Shown here: positions 44,998-53,766 of the stretch, piece by piece | Layout: each line of letters begins with the position of its first letter | How positions within the stretch are numbered: position 1 is the stretch's first letter | Assembly (NCBI RefSeq): GCF_004769555.1 | Contig: NZ_RQFY01000011.1 | Location: forward strand, 92,703-156,702 | Source: Leptospira koniambonensis | GTDB taxonomy: Bacteria; Spirochaetota; Leptospiria; Leptospirales; Leptospiraceae | DNA length: 64,000 bases | Reading direction: 5' to 3' | Program-made: the position numbers and the translations under genes | The notes under the pieces: model-generated | The model's database searches: none | What the model was told of the DNA's origin: nothing | What the model saw: only the letters and a program-made list of their open reading frames with translations

Positions 44998-46632
44998 ATG
45001 GCCAAAACGAAAGACGCTAAAACTTCTTCTTTTCCGATTTCTTCCCAAGTTTTCGATACCTTAGTGATAGGGGGAGGGATCACTGGCGCTACTACTTTGT
45101 GGGATGCCACCTTACGCGGGTTAAAGGCGGTGTTAGTAGAGAAGAATGATTTTGCTTCTGGAACAACTCAGGCCACCTCTAAATTAATCCATGGAGGTTT
45201 GAGATATTTAAAAAATGCAGAATTTGGACTCGTTCGAGAATCATTAAGAGAAAGAAGAATTCTCGCAAAGATCAGTCCTCATGCTCTCAAAACTCTAGGC
45301 TTTATTATTCCAGTATATTCTAATTCTGAAAAGTGGATCACAAACATCGGTCTTGGAATGTATGATTATTTTTCATACGATAGAAATAAAAATATCAGTT
45401 CTGATTCCTGGATCCCTAAATATAGATTTTTATCACCCGAAGAAGTAGTGATGGAAGCTCCAAGTCTTCCTAGAAATGGGCTCAAAGGTGGATTTTTATA
45501 TTACGACTACCAGAACATGAACCCTGAAAGACATACATGTGAGTTCATCTTCTCCGCCGAAAAAAAAGGAGGAACAGCTCTCAATTATACTGAGCTAGTT
45601 GCTATTTCTCAGCAAGGAGAAGTTTACCAAGCGATCGTAAAAGATAAAAGAAGTGGCAAAACGTATCCAATATTTGCAAGAACTGTAGTGAATGCTGCAG
45701 GTCCTTGGGCGGATTTTGTAGAATCTTTGGCTGGAGTCGGAATGGACAAAGTTTTAGTCCGATCCAAAGGAATTCATATTGTAACTAGAGCATTGACTGT
45801 TTCTAAAGCAGTGGTCTTAAAGAAAAGAGACAAGACCCATATGTTTGTTCTTCCTTGGAGAGGTAAAACAATCATAGGAACAACAGATACTGTATTTTCA
45901 GATTCTCCAGACAAATTTAAGGTTACAAAATCAGACATCCAAGGTCTATTAGAAGAAATTAATGTTGCATTTGGATATTCAGACCTAACTGAATCGGATG
46001 TGGATTTTTATTATGGAGGAATGAGACCTCTTGTAGAAGATCCGGGTGAAAAATCAGATACATACAATGCTTCTCGTAAAACCGAAATTTTAGATCATAG
46101 AGAAAAAGGACTTCCCGGATTTTATACTGCTCTAGGTGGAAAATACACAACCAGCAGGCATTTAGCGGAGAAGATCACAGACAAACTCTGCGAGTATCTA
46201 CCTGGAAAATTTTTACCTTGTGAAACAGATCAGATCCCGCTTTCTTCCGGAGAATTTTCGGATCATTCTTCTTTAGTTAAAGGGCTTACTAAAAAATATC
46301 CAAAACTTTCTGGAGAATATCTGGAATCCTTAGGTTCTCGATATGGAAGTTTAGCTTATGAAGTTCTTAAATACCAAAAAGCAAACGACGAATCTATAAC
46401 CTTAAATAATGGAGAAAAGTTTAATACTGCTGAGATCCGTTATATCGCTTCCGAAGAAAAGGTAGAAAAGGGAACAGATTTCTTCTTCCGTAGATCCGGT
46501 GTAGGGGTGCCTGGCTCTCCTTCTACTGAATCCTTACATAGAATTGTAGAAGAATTAGGGAAAACACTGGGTTGGAACCCTGCTCGTAAAAAGGCAGAAA
46601 CTTCGGAGATACTTTCTCGTTACCATTTTTGA
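44998..46632 (+). CDS. glpD: Aerobic glycerol-3-phosphate dehydrogenase
   Basis: Membrane-associated flavoenzyme that oxidises glycerol 3-phosphate to dihydroxyacetone phosphate and feeds electrons to quinone. The FAD-binding DTLVIGGGITGATTLWDA (residues ~17-34) is followed by the characteristic ATSKLIHGGLRYLKN. The later segments ALGGKYTTSRHLAEK and GMRPLVEDP fit GlpD. At 544 aa it is full length with a short C-terminal domain. It starts the glpD-araC-acyl-CoA synthetase run on the plus strand, but the gaps of 42 and 80 bases leave the operon open. Confidence 0.93.
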   Translation: MAKTKDAKTSSFPISSQVFDTLVIGGGITGATTLWDATLRGLKAVLVEKNDFASGTTQATSKLIHGGLRYLKNAEFGLVRESLRERRILAKISPHALKTLGFIIPVYSNSEKWITNIGLGMYDYFSYDRNKNISSDSWIPKYRFLSPEEVVMEAPSLPRNGLKGGFLYYDYQNMNPERHTCEFIFSAEKKGGTALNYTELVAISQQGEVYQAIVKDKRSGKTYPIFARTVVNAAGPWADFVESLAGVGMDKVLVRSKGIHIVTRALTVSKAVVLKKRDKTHMFVLPWRGKTIIGTTDTVFSDSPDKFKVTKSDIQGLLEEINVAFGYSDLTESDVDFYYGGMRPLVEDPGEKSDTYNASRKTEILDHREKGLPGFYTALGGKYTTSRHLAEKITDKLCEYLPGKFLPCETDQIPLSSGEFSDHSSLVKGLTKKYPKLSGEYLESLGSRYGSLAYEVLKYQKANDESITLNNGEKFNTAEIRYIASEEKVEKGTDFFFRRSGVGVPGSPSTESLHRIVEELGKTLGWNPARKKAETSEILSRYHF

Positions 46633-46674
46633 CTTTTAATCTAGTTTCAATCTGGTATTTCTTTAGTAAGTTAC

Positions 46675-47787
46675 ATGGATTTAGAAACTGCTTATTTAGT
46701 TTTCGGAATCGCCTTCGGCTGGATCTGGTCTTTAGGAATTTTACTTTCTCCTGCTTCTTTGGGAGAAAGGACCAGAGCCTCCCTGATCATGTTTTGTTCT
46801 TCTTTTTGGCTTGTAGGAGCTGCAACATTCCTTTCTGGACTCGTCAAAACCTATCCTATCTTGTATGCGATCCATATTCCTTTTGCACTGGGAATTGCTC
46901 CTATTCTTTATATACACTTTCAGATCACTCTGTTAGGCCTAGAACTTTCTAAAAAAGAGACCCTTCTTCACTTTTTGCCAATTCTACTTTCCGTAATTTT
47001 ACTCTTACCATTTTGGTTAGGCGGAGAAGAATTTAGGATCCACACATTACAAGAGATCACTCAAGGGAAAATTTATTCTAGCATACTAGTGTTCTTGCAG
47101 ATCACTCCTAAAATTTCGATCCTTTCTTATTTTCTACCATTGCTTTGGATGTACAGAAGTTACTTATTCCGTTCGGAACAAGACGAGAATGAAGAAAGAG
47201 CTAGAAGAATGTTCCTGATCTTCATAAGTTTAGTTTGTTTTGTGATCTTCTGGGGACTCACCGGTTCTATTTTAAGAAGAATTGAATTCGTAAAAGAGAG
47301 TATATTCAGTCTTCCAATTTTGTTAGTGATCGGATTTTTACTTTCTCAAAGAGAACCAAATTGGCTTGGCATTGTTGGAAAAAGTTTAAGAGAAGTCCGA
47401 TATAAAAAATCCAGATTGAAAGGAATGGATGAATCCAAGATCAAAGACCGATTAGAAACATTGATGAAAAGAGAGAAGGTTTATGCAGATGAGGATCTTA
47501 CACTTTCTCAACTCGCAGAAGAATTGGGACTAACCAATCACCAACTTTCTGAATTTTTAAACCAACGTCTATCTATGAAATTTTCAGATTATATCAATTC
47601 ATGGAGAGTAGAAGAAGCAAAGGTTTTACTTTTAGAAGATGTGGATCGTTCTATTTTAGCAATCTCAGAATCAGTTGGGTTCAATTCTAAATCCGCATTT
47701 AATGAAGCATTTAAGAAATTTGCGGATTCTACACCCAGCGAATTCAGAAAAACTGCAGTCTTATACAAGGCTTCGTTAAAATTTTAA
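46675..47787 (+). CDS. Membrane-bound AraC-family transcriptional regulator
   Basis: The N-terminal ~220 residues contain seven hydrophobic segments (for example LVFGIAFGWIWSLGILLSPA and LPIWILLIGFLLS-like), and the last ~100 form a double HTH AraC domain (TLSQLAEELGLTNHQLSEFLN and ILAISESVGFNSKSAFNEAFKKF). This one-component design with a membrane sensor is frequent in Leptospira and some other bacteria. The signal and target promoters are unknown; the downstream acyl-CoA synthetase gene is the obvious candidate. Confidence 0.88.
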   Translation: MDLETAYLVFGIAFGWIWSLGILLSPASLGERTRASLIMFCSSFWLVGAATFLSGLVKTYPILYAIHIPFALGIAPILYIHFQITLLGLELSKKETLLHFLPILLSVILLLPFWLGGEEFRIHTLQEITQGKIYSSILVFLQITPKISILSYFLPLLWMYRSYLFRSEQDENEERARRMFLIFISLVCFVIFWGLTGSILRRIEFVKESIFSLPILLVIGFLLSQREPNWLGIVGKSLREVRYKKSRLKGMDESKIKDRLETLMKREKVYADEDLTLSQLAEELGLTNHQLSEFLNQRLSMKFSDYINSWRVEEAKVLLLEDVDRSILAISESVGFNSKSAFNEAFKKFADSTPSEFRKTAVLYKASLKF

Positions 47788-47795
47788 AATTCGCA

Positions 47796-47819
47796 CGTCC
47801 TGAGTTATACGCCAGGACG
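47796..47819 (+). terminator. Hairpin after the AraC-family gene
   Basis: CGTCCTG (47796-47802) / CAGGACG (47813-47819) with a ten-base loop, eight bases after the stop. No T tract follows, so it may slow rather than end transcription into the acyl-CoA synthetase gene. Confidence 0.4.
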
Positions 47820-47867
47820 ACAAACTTTCAAGTCGGCCCTATACTTTCCTCCATCCTAGGAGGTGGC

Positions 47868-49781
47868 ATGAAAACTCTTGCCGATTTATATCAATCGTCC
47901 AAAAATAAATATGGGGAAAGACCTGCGTTTCTAACCAAAAATTCTTCGGGAGAATTTGATTCAGTGAGCTATTCTGAATTGTATGAGTTAGGATTACAAC
48001 TCGGGACTGCACTTATAGAATTGGAATTTCCGTATAAGGGACATGCTGCCGTTCTTGCAGATAACCGATTGGAATGGATAATTACCGATTATGCAATCGT
48101 GATGGCGGGTGGGGCAGATGTTCCGAGAGGTACAGATGTGACCGATGGCGATCTAAACCATATTCTTCCCCATAGTGGTGCAACGATCGTATTCGCGGAA
48201 AACGATTCAGTATTAAAGAAACTCTACCAAAACCAAAGTGCTATTCAGAATGTACATACAATTATTCTAATAGATAAGAATGCTAAGGGAACCGGAAAGG
48301 AACTTAGATTCTGGGATCTGGTACAAAGAGGAAAAGAACTTAGAGATAAAGGCAACCGTGAGATGGAGAAGAGGATATCCCAAATCCAGGAAAAAGATCT
48401 TTTTACACTCATCTATACTGCCGGAACAACCGGTCGTCCTAAGGGAGTTCCTTTGACCCATAAGAATATCATGTCCCAGATCAATCGAATTCCGATCAAA
48501 CTGGAAGCAGGAGAACGGATACTTTCTATCCTTCCTGTTTGGCATAGTTTTGAAAGAATGTTTGAGATGGTATGTATCCATTTCGGAGCAGGAACTTATT
48601 ATTCTTCTGTAAGAACTCTGAAGGAAGATCTCAAAAAAGTTAAACCAACATTCATGGCTTCTGCACCTAGACTTTGGGAAAGTGTGTACCAAGGAATTTA
48701 TGCTACAGTGGCAAAATCTTCTAGTGTAAAACAAAGCCTGTTTCATGCGGCTCTATTTTTCTCTTCGAATATTCAGTCTGCAAAACGTTGGCTTGGTTTT
48801 AGAGAATTGGATCTGACTGGAAGAAGTGCAATCGTTTCTTCATTCGTTGGGATAATCAAAGTTCTACAATATATTTTGAATATTCTTCCTGCGACACTAC
48901 TAGATCTGATCGTTCTGAAAAAGATCCGCCAGGCTACTGGTGGAAAATTGAAAGGAACCGTTTCTGGTGGAGGAGCTCTTCCTATCCATGTGGATAAATT
49001 TTTTAATGCGATAGGTATCCAAGTTTTGGAAGGATACGGTCTTACTGAAACTTCTCCAGTGATCTCTGTTCGTATTTTGGATGAAGCAGTGATGGGAACT
49101 GTAGGTCCATTATATAAGGAAACTTCTCTCAGAGTTGTGGACCCAAATACTTCTAAAATTCTTTGGACTACAGAAGAAGGTGGACCTAAAGGATATGCAG
49201 TTAAGGGAGAGATCCATGTAAAAGGGGATCAGGTAATGTCAGGATATTATCACGACGAAGAGAATACTCGCAAAGTGATGCAGGGAGATTGGTTCAACAC
49301 TGGAGACCTTGGAATGATGACTTATAATGATTGTTTAAAAATTGTAGGTAGAACAAAAGAAACAATCGTTCTATTAGGTGGAGAGAATGTGGAGCCTGTC
49401 CCTATAGAAAATATTCTAAGCCAGTCAGAATTCATACTACAATGTATGGTGATCGGTCAGGACCAAAAATATCTTTCTGCTTTGATTGTTCCGAATCCAG
49501 AATTCTTTCCGAATTACAAACCAGGAGTTGGTTTTAGTACAGCGGAAGAAGAAGCAAAATGTGCAGTCAAGATCCAAGCAGTGATTAAAAATGCAATTTC
49601 TGCAACGAATGGATTCAAATCATTCGAAAGGGTAGTGGACTTTAGATTATTGCCTAAACCATTCGAAACTGGAGACGAACTTACTGCAAAACTTTCAGTG
49701 AAACGCCATGTTGTGACTGATAAATATTCAGGACTGATCAGAGATATATATTCAGGTAAAAAAGAGGAAGTTCTGAGGTAA
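47868..49781 (+). CDS. Long-chain acyl-CoA synthetase (AMP-forming), second copy
   Basis: Paralogue of the gene at 8418. P-loop YTAGTTGRPKGVP (Ser of the usual TSGTTG is Ala), GYGLTETSP, NTGDLGMM and [17 protein letters not shown] are present, so it should be active in forming acyl-CoA. At 637 aa it lacks about 40 residues of the hydrophobic insert of the first copy, having a shorter one near residues 320-345. AGGAGG stands four bases before the ATG. It directly follows the 7TM-AraC regulator and is followed by an intergenic repeat. Confidence 0.92.
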   Translation: MKTLADLYQSSKNKYGERPAFLTKNSSGEFDSVSYSELYELGLQLGTALIELEFPYKGHAAVLADNRLEWIITDYAIVMAGGADVPRGTDVTDGDLNHILPHSGATIVFAENDSVLKKLYQNQSAIQNVHTIILIDKNAKGTGKELRFWDLVQRGKELRDKGNREMEKRISQIQEKDLFTLIYTAGTTGRPKGVPLTHKNIMSQINRIPIKLEAGERILSILPVWHSFERMFEMVCIHFGAGTYYSSVRTLKEDLKKVKPTFMASAPRLWESVYQGIYATVAKSSSVKQSLFHAALFFSSNIQSAKRWLGFRELDLTGRSAIVSSFVGIIKVLQYILNILPATLLDLIVLKKIRQATGGKLKGTVSGGGALPIHVDKFFNAIGIQVLEGYGLTETSPVISVRILDEAVMGTVGPLYKETSLRVVDPNTSKILWTTEEGGPKGYAVKGEIHVKGDQVMSGYYHDEENTRKVMQGDWFNTGDLGMMTYNDCLKIVGRTKETIVLLGGENVEPVPIENILSQSEFILQCMVIGQDQKYLSALIVPNPEFFPNYKPGVGFSTAEEEAKCAVKIQAVIKNAISATNGFKSFERVVDFRLLPKPFETGDELTAKLSVKRHVVTDKYSGLIRDIYSGKKEEVLR

Positions 49782-49782
49782 G

Positions 49783-50038
49783 TTTGTTGGAGTTCCGACA
49801 AAGTTTGAGGCGCTGCCCCCACCCAATCCCGCGACCCATCGGAAGCGGGATTCCCGAAGGGTAGCCTGAGCGAAGCGAAGCTAAAGTTTGAACTAAACGA
49901 GCTGTGTCAAATCGGAGAAAAATTGTTAGGGTGGAGGGGAGTGGCCCGTGGGAGAGCGCTTTCCCTATATCACAAAATCCTAAACTCTACAACTAAATTT
50001 TTTAGCCCGAACGAATGTTGGAATTCCAACAAACTGCC
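49783..50038 (+). repeat. Dispersed palindrome-bounded repeat, copy 1, filling the gap between two convergent genes
   Basis: The 312-base gap 49782-50093 has no gene. It begins with the near-palindrome TTTGTTGGAGTTCCGACAAA (49783-49802) and carries a perfect palindrome TGTTGGAATTCCAACA (50016-50031). Between them are a hairpin AATCCCGC/GCGGGATT (49825-49852) and a purine-rich block with GGGTGGAGG..GTGGGAGAGCGCTTTCCC (49929-49965). The segment 49929-50038 is similar, base for base over most of its length, to the reverse complement of 63700-63812. Degenerate end-like sequence TGTAGGAACTC follows at 50051. Confidence 0.7.
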
Positions 50039-50093
50039 TTTTACTTTCGGTGTAGGAACTCTCGCAAATTTTAATATTATCCTTCCGAAAATC

Positions 50094-50672
50094 TCAGAAA
50101 GTAAAAGTATTAGCTAGAACCACTCCCATAAAATCTTTCACAACTTCAGCCACCTCATCCAGTTTTATGGATTCTTGGTCTACTATCCTTTGGCCAACAG
50201 TTCCTAAAATAATACTGATCAAAAGCCTATTTAAGTTCGGGTTAGTAATTCCTAAATGTTTTGTGATGATAGTTACATATTCTTTCATAGCTTCTGCAAT
50301 GAGTTGTTTCTCTTCTTCATGATTTTTTAATCTAGAAACATCGCAGATGATATAGAGTAGATTTTGGAAATAAGTCTCTCTGTCCTTTACCATGGTGAAA
50401 AGTGCCTCTACTCTTTTCTCGATGGTTTGATTATCTTCTCCCTTTGAATAAACTTGTAACTCTTCGATATCTTTATTGAGTACGAACTTTACAAGTTCTT
50501 TAAATATATCTTCTTTAGTGGAGAAGTAGTGGTAAAGAGTTCCGGTGGAAACATCCAATTCGGTGGCGATTTCTCTCATAGAAACAGCCGAATACCCTCG
50601 CCTTGCCAAAATATCTACACACTTGGAGAGAATCTCGGCTTTGTATTTTTCGTGATTTACGATTTTGGGCAT
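50094..50672 (-). CDS. TetR-family transcriptional regulator
   Basis: N-terminal helix-turn-helix: YKAEILSKCVDILARRGYSAVSMREIATELDVSTGTLYHYFSTKEDIFKELVKF, in pieces typical of TetR/AcrR. The C-terminal ligand domain of ~140 residues is poorly conserved, as usual, with Tyr-rich TYFQNLLYIICDV. At 192 aa it is full length. It lies 104 bases downstream of the patatin-like gene on the same strand and is convergent with the acyl-CoA synthetase; a fatty-acid-related ligand is plausible from context but not shown. Confidence 0.88.
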   Translation of the reverse strand: MPKIVNHEKYKAEILSKCVDILARRGYSAVSMREIATELDVSTGTLYHYFSTKEDIFKELVKFVLNKDIEELQVYSKGEDNQTIEKRVEALFTMVKDRETYFQNLLYIICDVSRLKNHEEEKQLIAEAMKEYVTIITKHLGITNPNLNRLLISIILGTVGQRIVDQESIKLDEVAEVVKDFMGVVLANTFTF

Positions 50673-50776
50673 TTCTTGGGTCCTGAAGAGTTTTTTCTAT
50701 TTACCGTTTTCGCTAGTTCTAAGGCTCCTTTGAGAAGGAAGGGGAATAAGCCCTGTCATTTTGAGGAGCAAGTTAA

Positions 50777-51784
50777 TTATTTTATTTGTTCGAAAAAAGA
50801 ATGCAAGTGTTTTTTCCAGTTTGGGTCCAGATGACTTAAGATCCTTTCCTTTTGTTCTTCAGCATCCTTACGTCCTGTCTCGAACGCATGCCTTACAAGG
50901 TTTGGTTTCGTATAGTCAAACCCCTGCTCTATAAATGGTTCCCCAGGAGAAACAAGCAATGTATCGGATAAGACGGAGGCAGATTTTCCCACTAAGGTAG
51001 TAGGTTCATAAAAAACTCCTATTTTAGGCAGGTCAGAGGAGAAGTTTTCGAGCAGTAAGTTATTAGTTAAACCCCCATCCAGATAATAATTACCATTAAA
51101 ACTTTGGAGAGGTAAAACTGGGAAGGCAGAGCAAGAGTTCATCACGATCTGGGTTATAGTTTCAGGATCTGTTAGGTCCTTCTCCGTAAAAACTTTTTCT
51201 CTCCATCCCCAATCTTTCATTTTTTGTAATACCTCAAAAGGTTGTTCTCCCTTTCTTCTTAAAGTCTCATCTTTAAAATATGCTCGGATGATAGAAGCTG
51301 CCTTTGTAAGAAGTATTCTTTGTATAGGCTGGCCTTTTTTGTTCTTATCTAAACTTTCCTTTGGGATTTCTACTGTGTGGATCCTGATTTTTGCGGACTT
51401 GGAGATGAGCTTAGAAAACCGGAGACAATATTCAACAGTTCTTCTTGCGATACCATGATGAGGGAAGGGGGCGCTAATCCTAAGGAGCCTATTCCAATAA
51501 AAGTTTTTAGGATTTCGTTTTGTTAATTCTTGGAAATAATTCGAACTGTCTTCTTCTGTTTCGGATAAGGTGCTGATTGCCATCGCGGCTCCCGCACTCA
51601 CTCCAGAAACTTCTTTAATTTTTAAACCCCAGGTTCTTAGTGTATATGCAAAACCCAGTCCGTAAAATGCTTTGATCCCCCCGCCAGCGATTGCAAGAGC
51701 GATTTCTTTTTTGGTCCCTAGTTCTTGCCATGCGGTCCGGATACCGTTTTTTAATTTGGTTTCTAAGGAAAAGAGCGGGTTCAT
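50777..51784 (-). CDS. Patatin-like phospholipase/acyl hydrolase
   Basis: Ser-Asp dyad lipid hydrolase. The oxyanion loop GGGIKAFYGLG (IALAIAGGGIKAF) and the nucleophile elbow GVSAG are near residues 45 and 75, and the catalytic Asp is in YLDGGLTNNL. The ~170 residues between are typical for the family. No signal peptide is seen, so it is cytoplasmic. The frame is open from a GTG at 51811, but AGGAAA stands before the ATG at 51784 (MNPLFSLE), giving 335 aa. Divergent from the thioesterase gene. Confidence 0.87.
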   Translation of the reverse strand: MNPLFSLETKLKNGIRTAWQELGTKKEIALAIAGGGIKAFYGLGFAYTLRTWGLKIKEVSGVSAGAAMAISTLSETEEDSSNYFQELTKRNPKNFYWNRLLRISAPFPHHGIARRTVEYCLRFSKLISKSAKIRIHTVEIPKESLDKNKKGQPIQRILLTKAASIIRAYFKDETLRRKGEQPFEVLQKMKDWGWREKVFTEKDLTDPETITQIVMNSCSAFPVLPLQSFNGNYYLDGGLTNNLLLENFSSDLPKIGVFYEPTTLVGKSASVLSDTLLVSPGEPFIEQGFDYTKPNLVRHAFETGRKDAEEQKERILSHLDPNWKKHLHSFFEQIK

Positions 51785-51881
51785 TTTCCTACATAATGGT
51801 TGTGTCACCAAATCATGGCAATTTTAATTTGCCCGAATCTAATTTCTTTACAAGATCGGAATATAGACTAGGAGATCCACC

Positions 51882-52343
51882 TTGGCGAATCAAAAAGATT
51901 TAGAAGATATGCAGAAAGAATGGGAGAAGTTTTCTAAGGCCGCACCTGGCTTGAAGGTTCCTCCTCCTGCTTTCAAGGAACTGTCCGGTGAGTTTGTTTC
52001 TTATGTTAGGAAGAAGGAGATGGTCTGCAGTTTTTATGTAGAGCCTAGATTCTCCAACCCAATGGGGGTTTTCCAGGGCGGATTTTTAGCAGCAGCATTC
52101 GATAATACTTTCGGTCCATTATGTTATTTGGCGGCGGGAAAACCTACTACTACTTTAGAATTAAGCGTTAGTTATATTCGGATGGTAAAGGAAAACCAAA
52201 GAATTACCGTACAAGCAAAGGTAGTTGCTCGAGGTAACCAACATATTTACCTAGAAGGAGAAGCTTTCGATGAAGAAGGTAAACTTCTTGCAAAATCAAC
52301 AACTCAAGTTTTGATCTTAAGACTCCCTGGCGGAGCCGCTTGA
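51882..52343 (+). CDS. Hotdog-fold thioesterase (PaaI/YbgC-like)
   Basis: Probable acyl-CoA thioesterase. The hotdog core is visible in NPMGVFQGGFLAAAFDNTFGPL (Asn/Gly/Asp of the active-site region) and TTTLELSVSYIRMVKENQRITVQAKVV, in shortened form. At 153 aa it is a standard single domain. The start is TTG at 51882 with AGGAG eight bases upstream. It lies opposite the patatin gene, so the two may share a regulatory region of about 100 bases. Confidence 0.87.
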   Translation: MANQKDLEDMQKEWEKFSKAAPGLKVPPPAFKELSGEFVSYVRKKEMVCSFYVEPRFSNPMGVFQGGFLAAAFDNTFGPLCYLAAGKPTTTLELSVSYIRMVKENQRITVQAKVVARGNQHIYLEGEAFDEEGKLLAKSTTQVLILRLPGGAA

Positions 52344-52347
52344 AATA

Positions 52348-53196
52348 TTAAGTTTCTGGGATGGAAGGAGGAGATGAAATTTCTTCCTTCGGTTCCGTGA
52401 TCCTCTCTAGAGGAAGTTTTTTCACGTGTTCTGCCATCTCCTTTAAGATGTTTGCGGTGATATCCTTCATAATATCTCCGATCACTTCTGTTTCTAAAAC
52501 TTCTGCGATCATTCTTCCTATATCTTCTCCCAATTTATGAGAGATCTGGGACATGAAAGGTATTTTGGATAATTCTTCTAATAAAAACTTGGATTGTAAG
52601 GATTCATTTACCTGGGTATTGAGTTGGTCATTATGTTTGGAGATAGCTTCTTTTGCAAGCTGGCTATAATCTAGTCTAAGCATTACTTCTTCCACTCTTT
52701 CCAATGAATGTAAAAATACTGCATCTGCAATTGTATCTACGATTACATCTCTGAATCTGAAAGTAATTTCTCTAGTTAATACTTCGCTTACATTTTGTCC
52801 AGAAGTCCCGAATCTATAAAATGCAATTGCAAGTTTGACCCCTCTTAAAAGTAAGAATGGCCTGAGGAAATAAAGTGGAATGATCCCAATGAGTTCGTAC
52901 CAATTTGTTCTCAGATATTTTTTGATGTCTTTTTTTTGTCGAACCTTGATCCAAACTTCTATTCCCCATAAAAATATAACGAATAGATCGAATGCGAGAA
53001 CATAGGCTGGAATATCTTTGTGGATGAATTCCTTATATGAGTTTACGAATAATAAGAAGAATACGTCGATTGCTGCTAAGCTTAAGAGGAAATAATCCCT
53101 TGCCGTACCAGGTAAAACACTTCTCCAATATTTTACAGTTCGTATGAAGTTTCGGATTTTAGAGGTTTTTGCCGGTTGGGAATTTGCTTCCGCCAT
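52348..53196 (-). CDS. Voltage-sensor-domain-like membrane protein lacking a pore
   Basis: Four hydrophobic segments between residues ~38 and ~135 follow the S1-S4 layout of ion-transport proteins. The third reads NWYELIGIIPLYFL and the fourth FLLLRGVKLAIAFYRFG, with Arg/Lys at spaced positions as in S4. No P-loop or TVGYG selectivity filter follows; instead ~140 residues of helical cytoplasmic region (VIVDTIADAVFLHSLERVEEVML, IGRMIAEVLETEVIGDIMKDI) extend to a Pro-rich tail. It could be a voltage-sensing regulator, a proton channel of the Hv1 type, or a family with borrowed fold. Convergent with the thioesterase, divergent from the NYN gene. Confidence 0.6.
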   Translation of the reverse strand: MAEANSQPAKTSKIRNFIRTVKYWRSVLPGTARDYFLLSLAAIDVFFLLFVNSYKEFIHKDIPAYVLAFDLFVIFLWGIEVWIKVRQKKDIKKYLRTNWYELIGIIPLYFLRPFLLLRGVKLAIAFYRFGTSGQNVSEVLTREITFRFRDVIVDTIADAVFLHSLERVEEVMLRLDYSQLAKEAISKHNDQLNTQVNESLQSKFLLEELSKIPFMSQISHKLGEDIGRMIAEVLETEVIGDIMKDITANILKEMAEHVKKLPLERITEPKEEISSPPSIPET

Positions 53197-53270
53197 GTGC
53201 CATTGTCCGATTCGGTTCGGTGTTTACAAGTTTTTCCAAAACATACATTCTGGTCACTAGTTTTAAAGGG

Positions 53271-53762
53271 ATGCATTTAGTCGTAGACGGTTTCAACCTG
53301 ATTTACAAAATTCCTGAATTGGAAGAGTATATGTATTCCAATCGTTTGAGGGATGCCAGAGTTGGCCTCTTGAGAATTTTGGAATCTTATTCTGCTAAGC
53401 TGAAAAGTTCTAAGGTCCATGTTTTCTTCGATGGTAAAAAAGAAAAAGGGAACGAAACCAAAGAAGATTTGTACGGAAAAATACAAGTTTATTTCAGTTT
53501 GGACAGAAAGGCGGACGATTTGATCAAAGAATATATCAAATTTGCGCCTAGACCTGCAGATCTATATGTAGTGACTTCCGATCAGGAAATTTTGGCTTTT
53601 GCAAAAAGACTGGGAACAAAACCTATACTATCCGAAGAGTTCGTAAAAAAAATAGAAAGCGCCTTAGCGGAAAAACCGACTCGGGAAGAAAAGAACTCAG
53701 GCGCAAAACTTTCTCCGGGAGAGATTCTCTACTGGAAGGAACTATTCAAGAAGGGAAAGTAA
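53271..53762 (+). CDS. NYN-domain (YacP/Rae1-like) putative ribonuclease
   Basis: PIN-like NYN domain: LVVDGFNLIYKIPE with Asp6 and Asn9, FFDGKKEKG in the middle, and DLYVVTSDQEILAFAKRLG. The family includes B. subtilis Rae1, a ribosome-associated endoribonuclease. At 163 aa it is complete when started at the ATG at 53271 (MHLVVDGF), which has AAAGGG upstream; the longer open frame from 53169 overlaps the divergent membrane protein gene. It is followed after four bases by the second MBOAT gene, parallel to the pseudouridine synthase before cassette A. Confidence 0.83.
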   Translation: MHLVVDGFNLIYKIPELEEYMYSNRLRDARVGLLRILESYSAKLKSSKVHVFFDGKKEKGNETKEDLYGKIQVYFSLDRKADDLIKEYIKFAPRPADLYVVTSDQEILAFAKRLGTKPILSEEFVKKIESALAEKPTREEKNSGAKLSPGEILYWKELFKKGK

Positions 53763-53766
53763 AAGA

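Noticed and set aside
44784..45110. A 108-residue frame on the minus strand
   Set aside because: It overlaps the start of glpD and of the SpoIIE gene in another frame, with no domain features.
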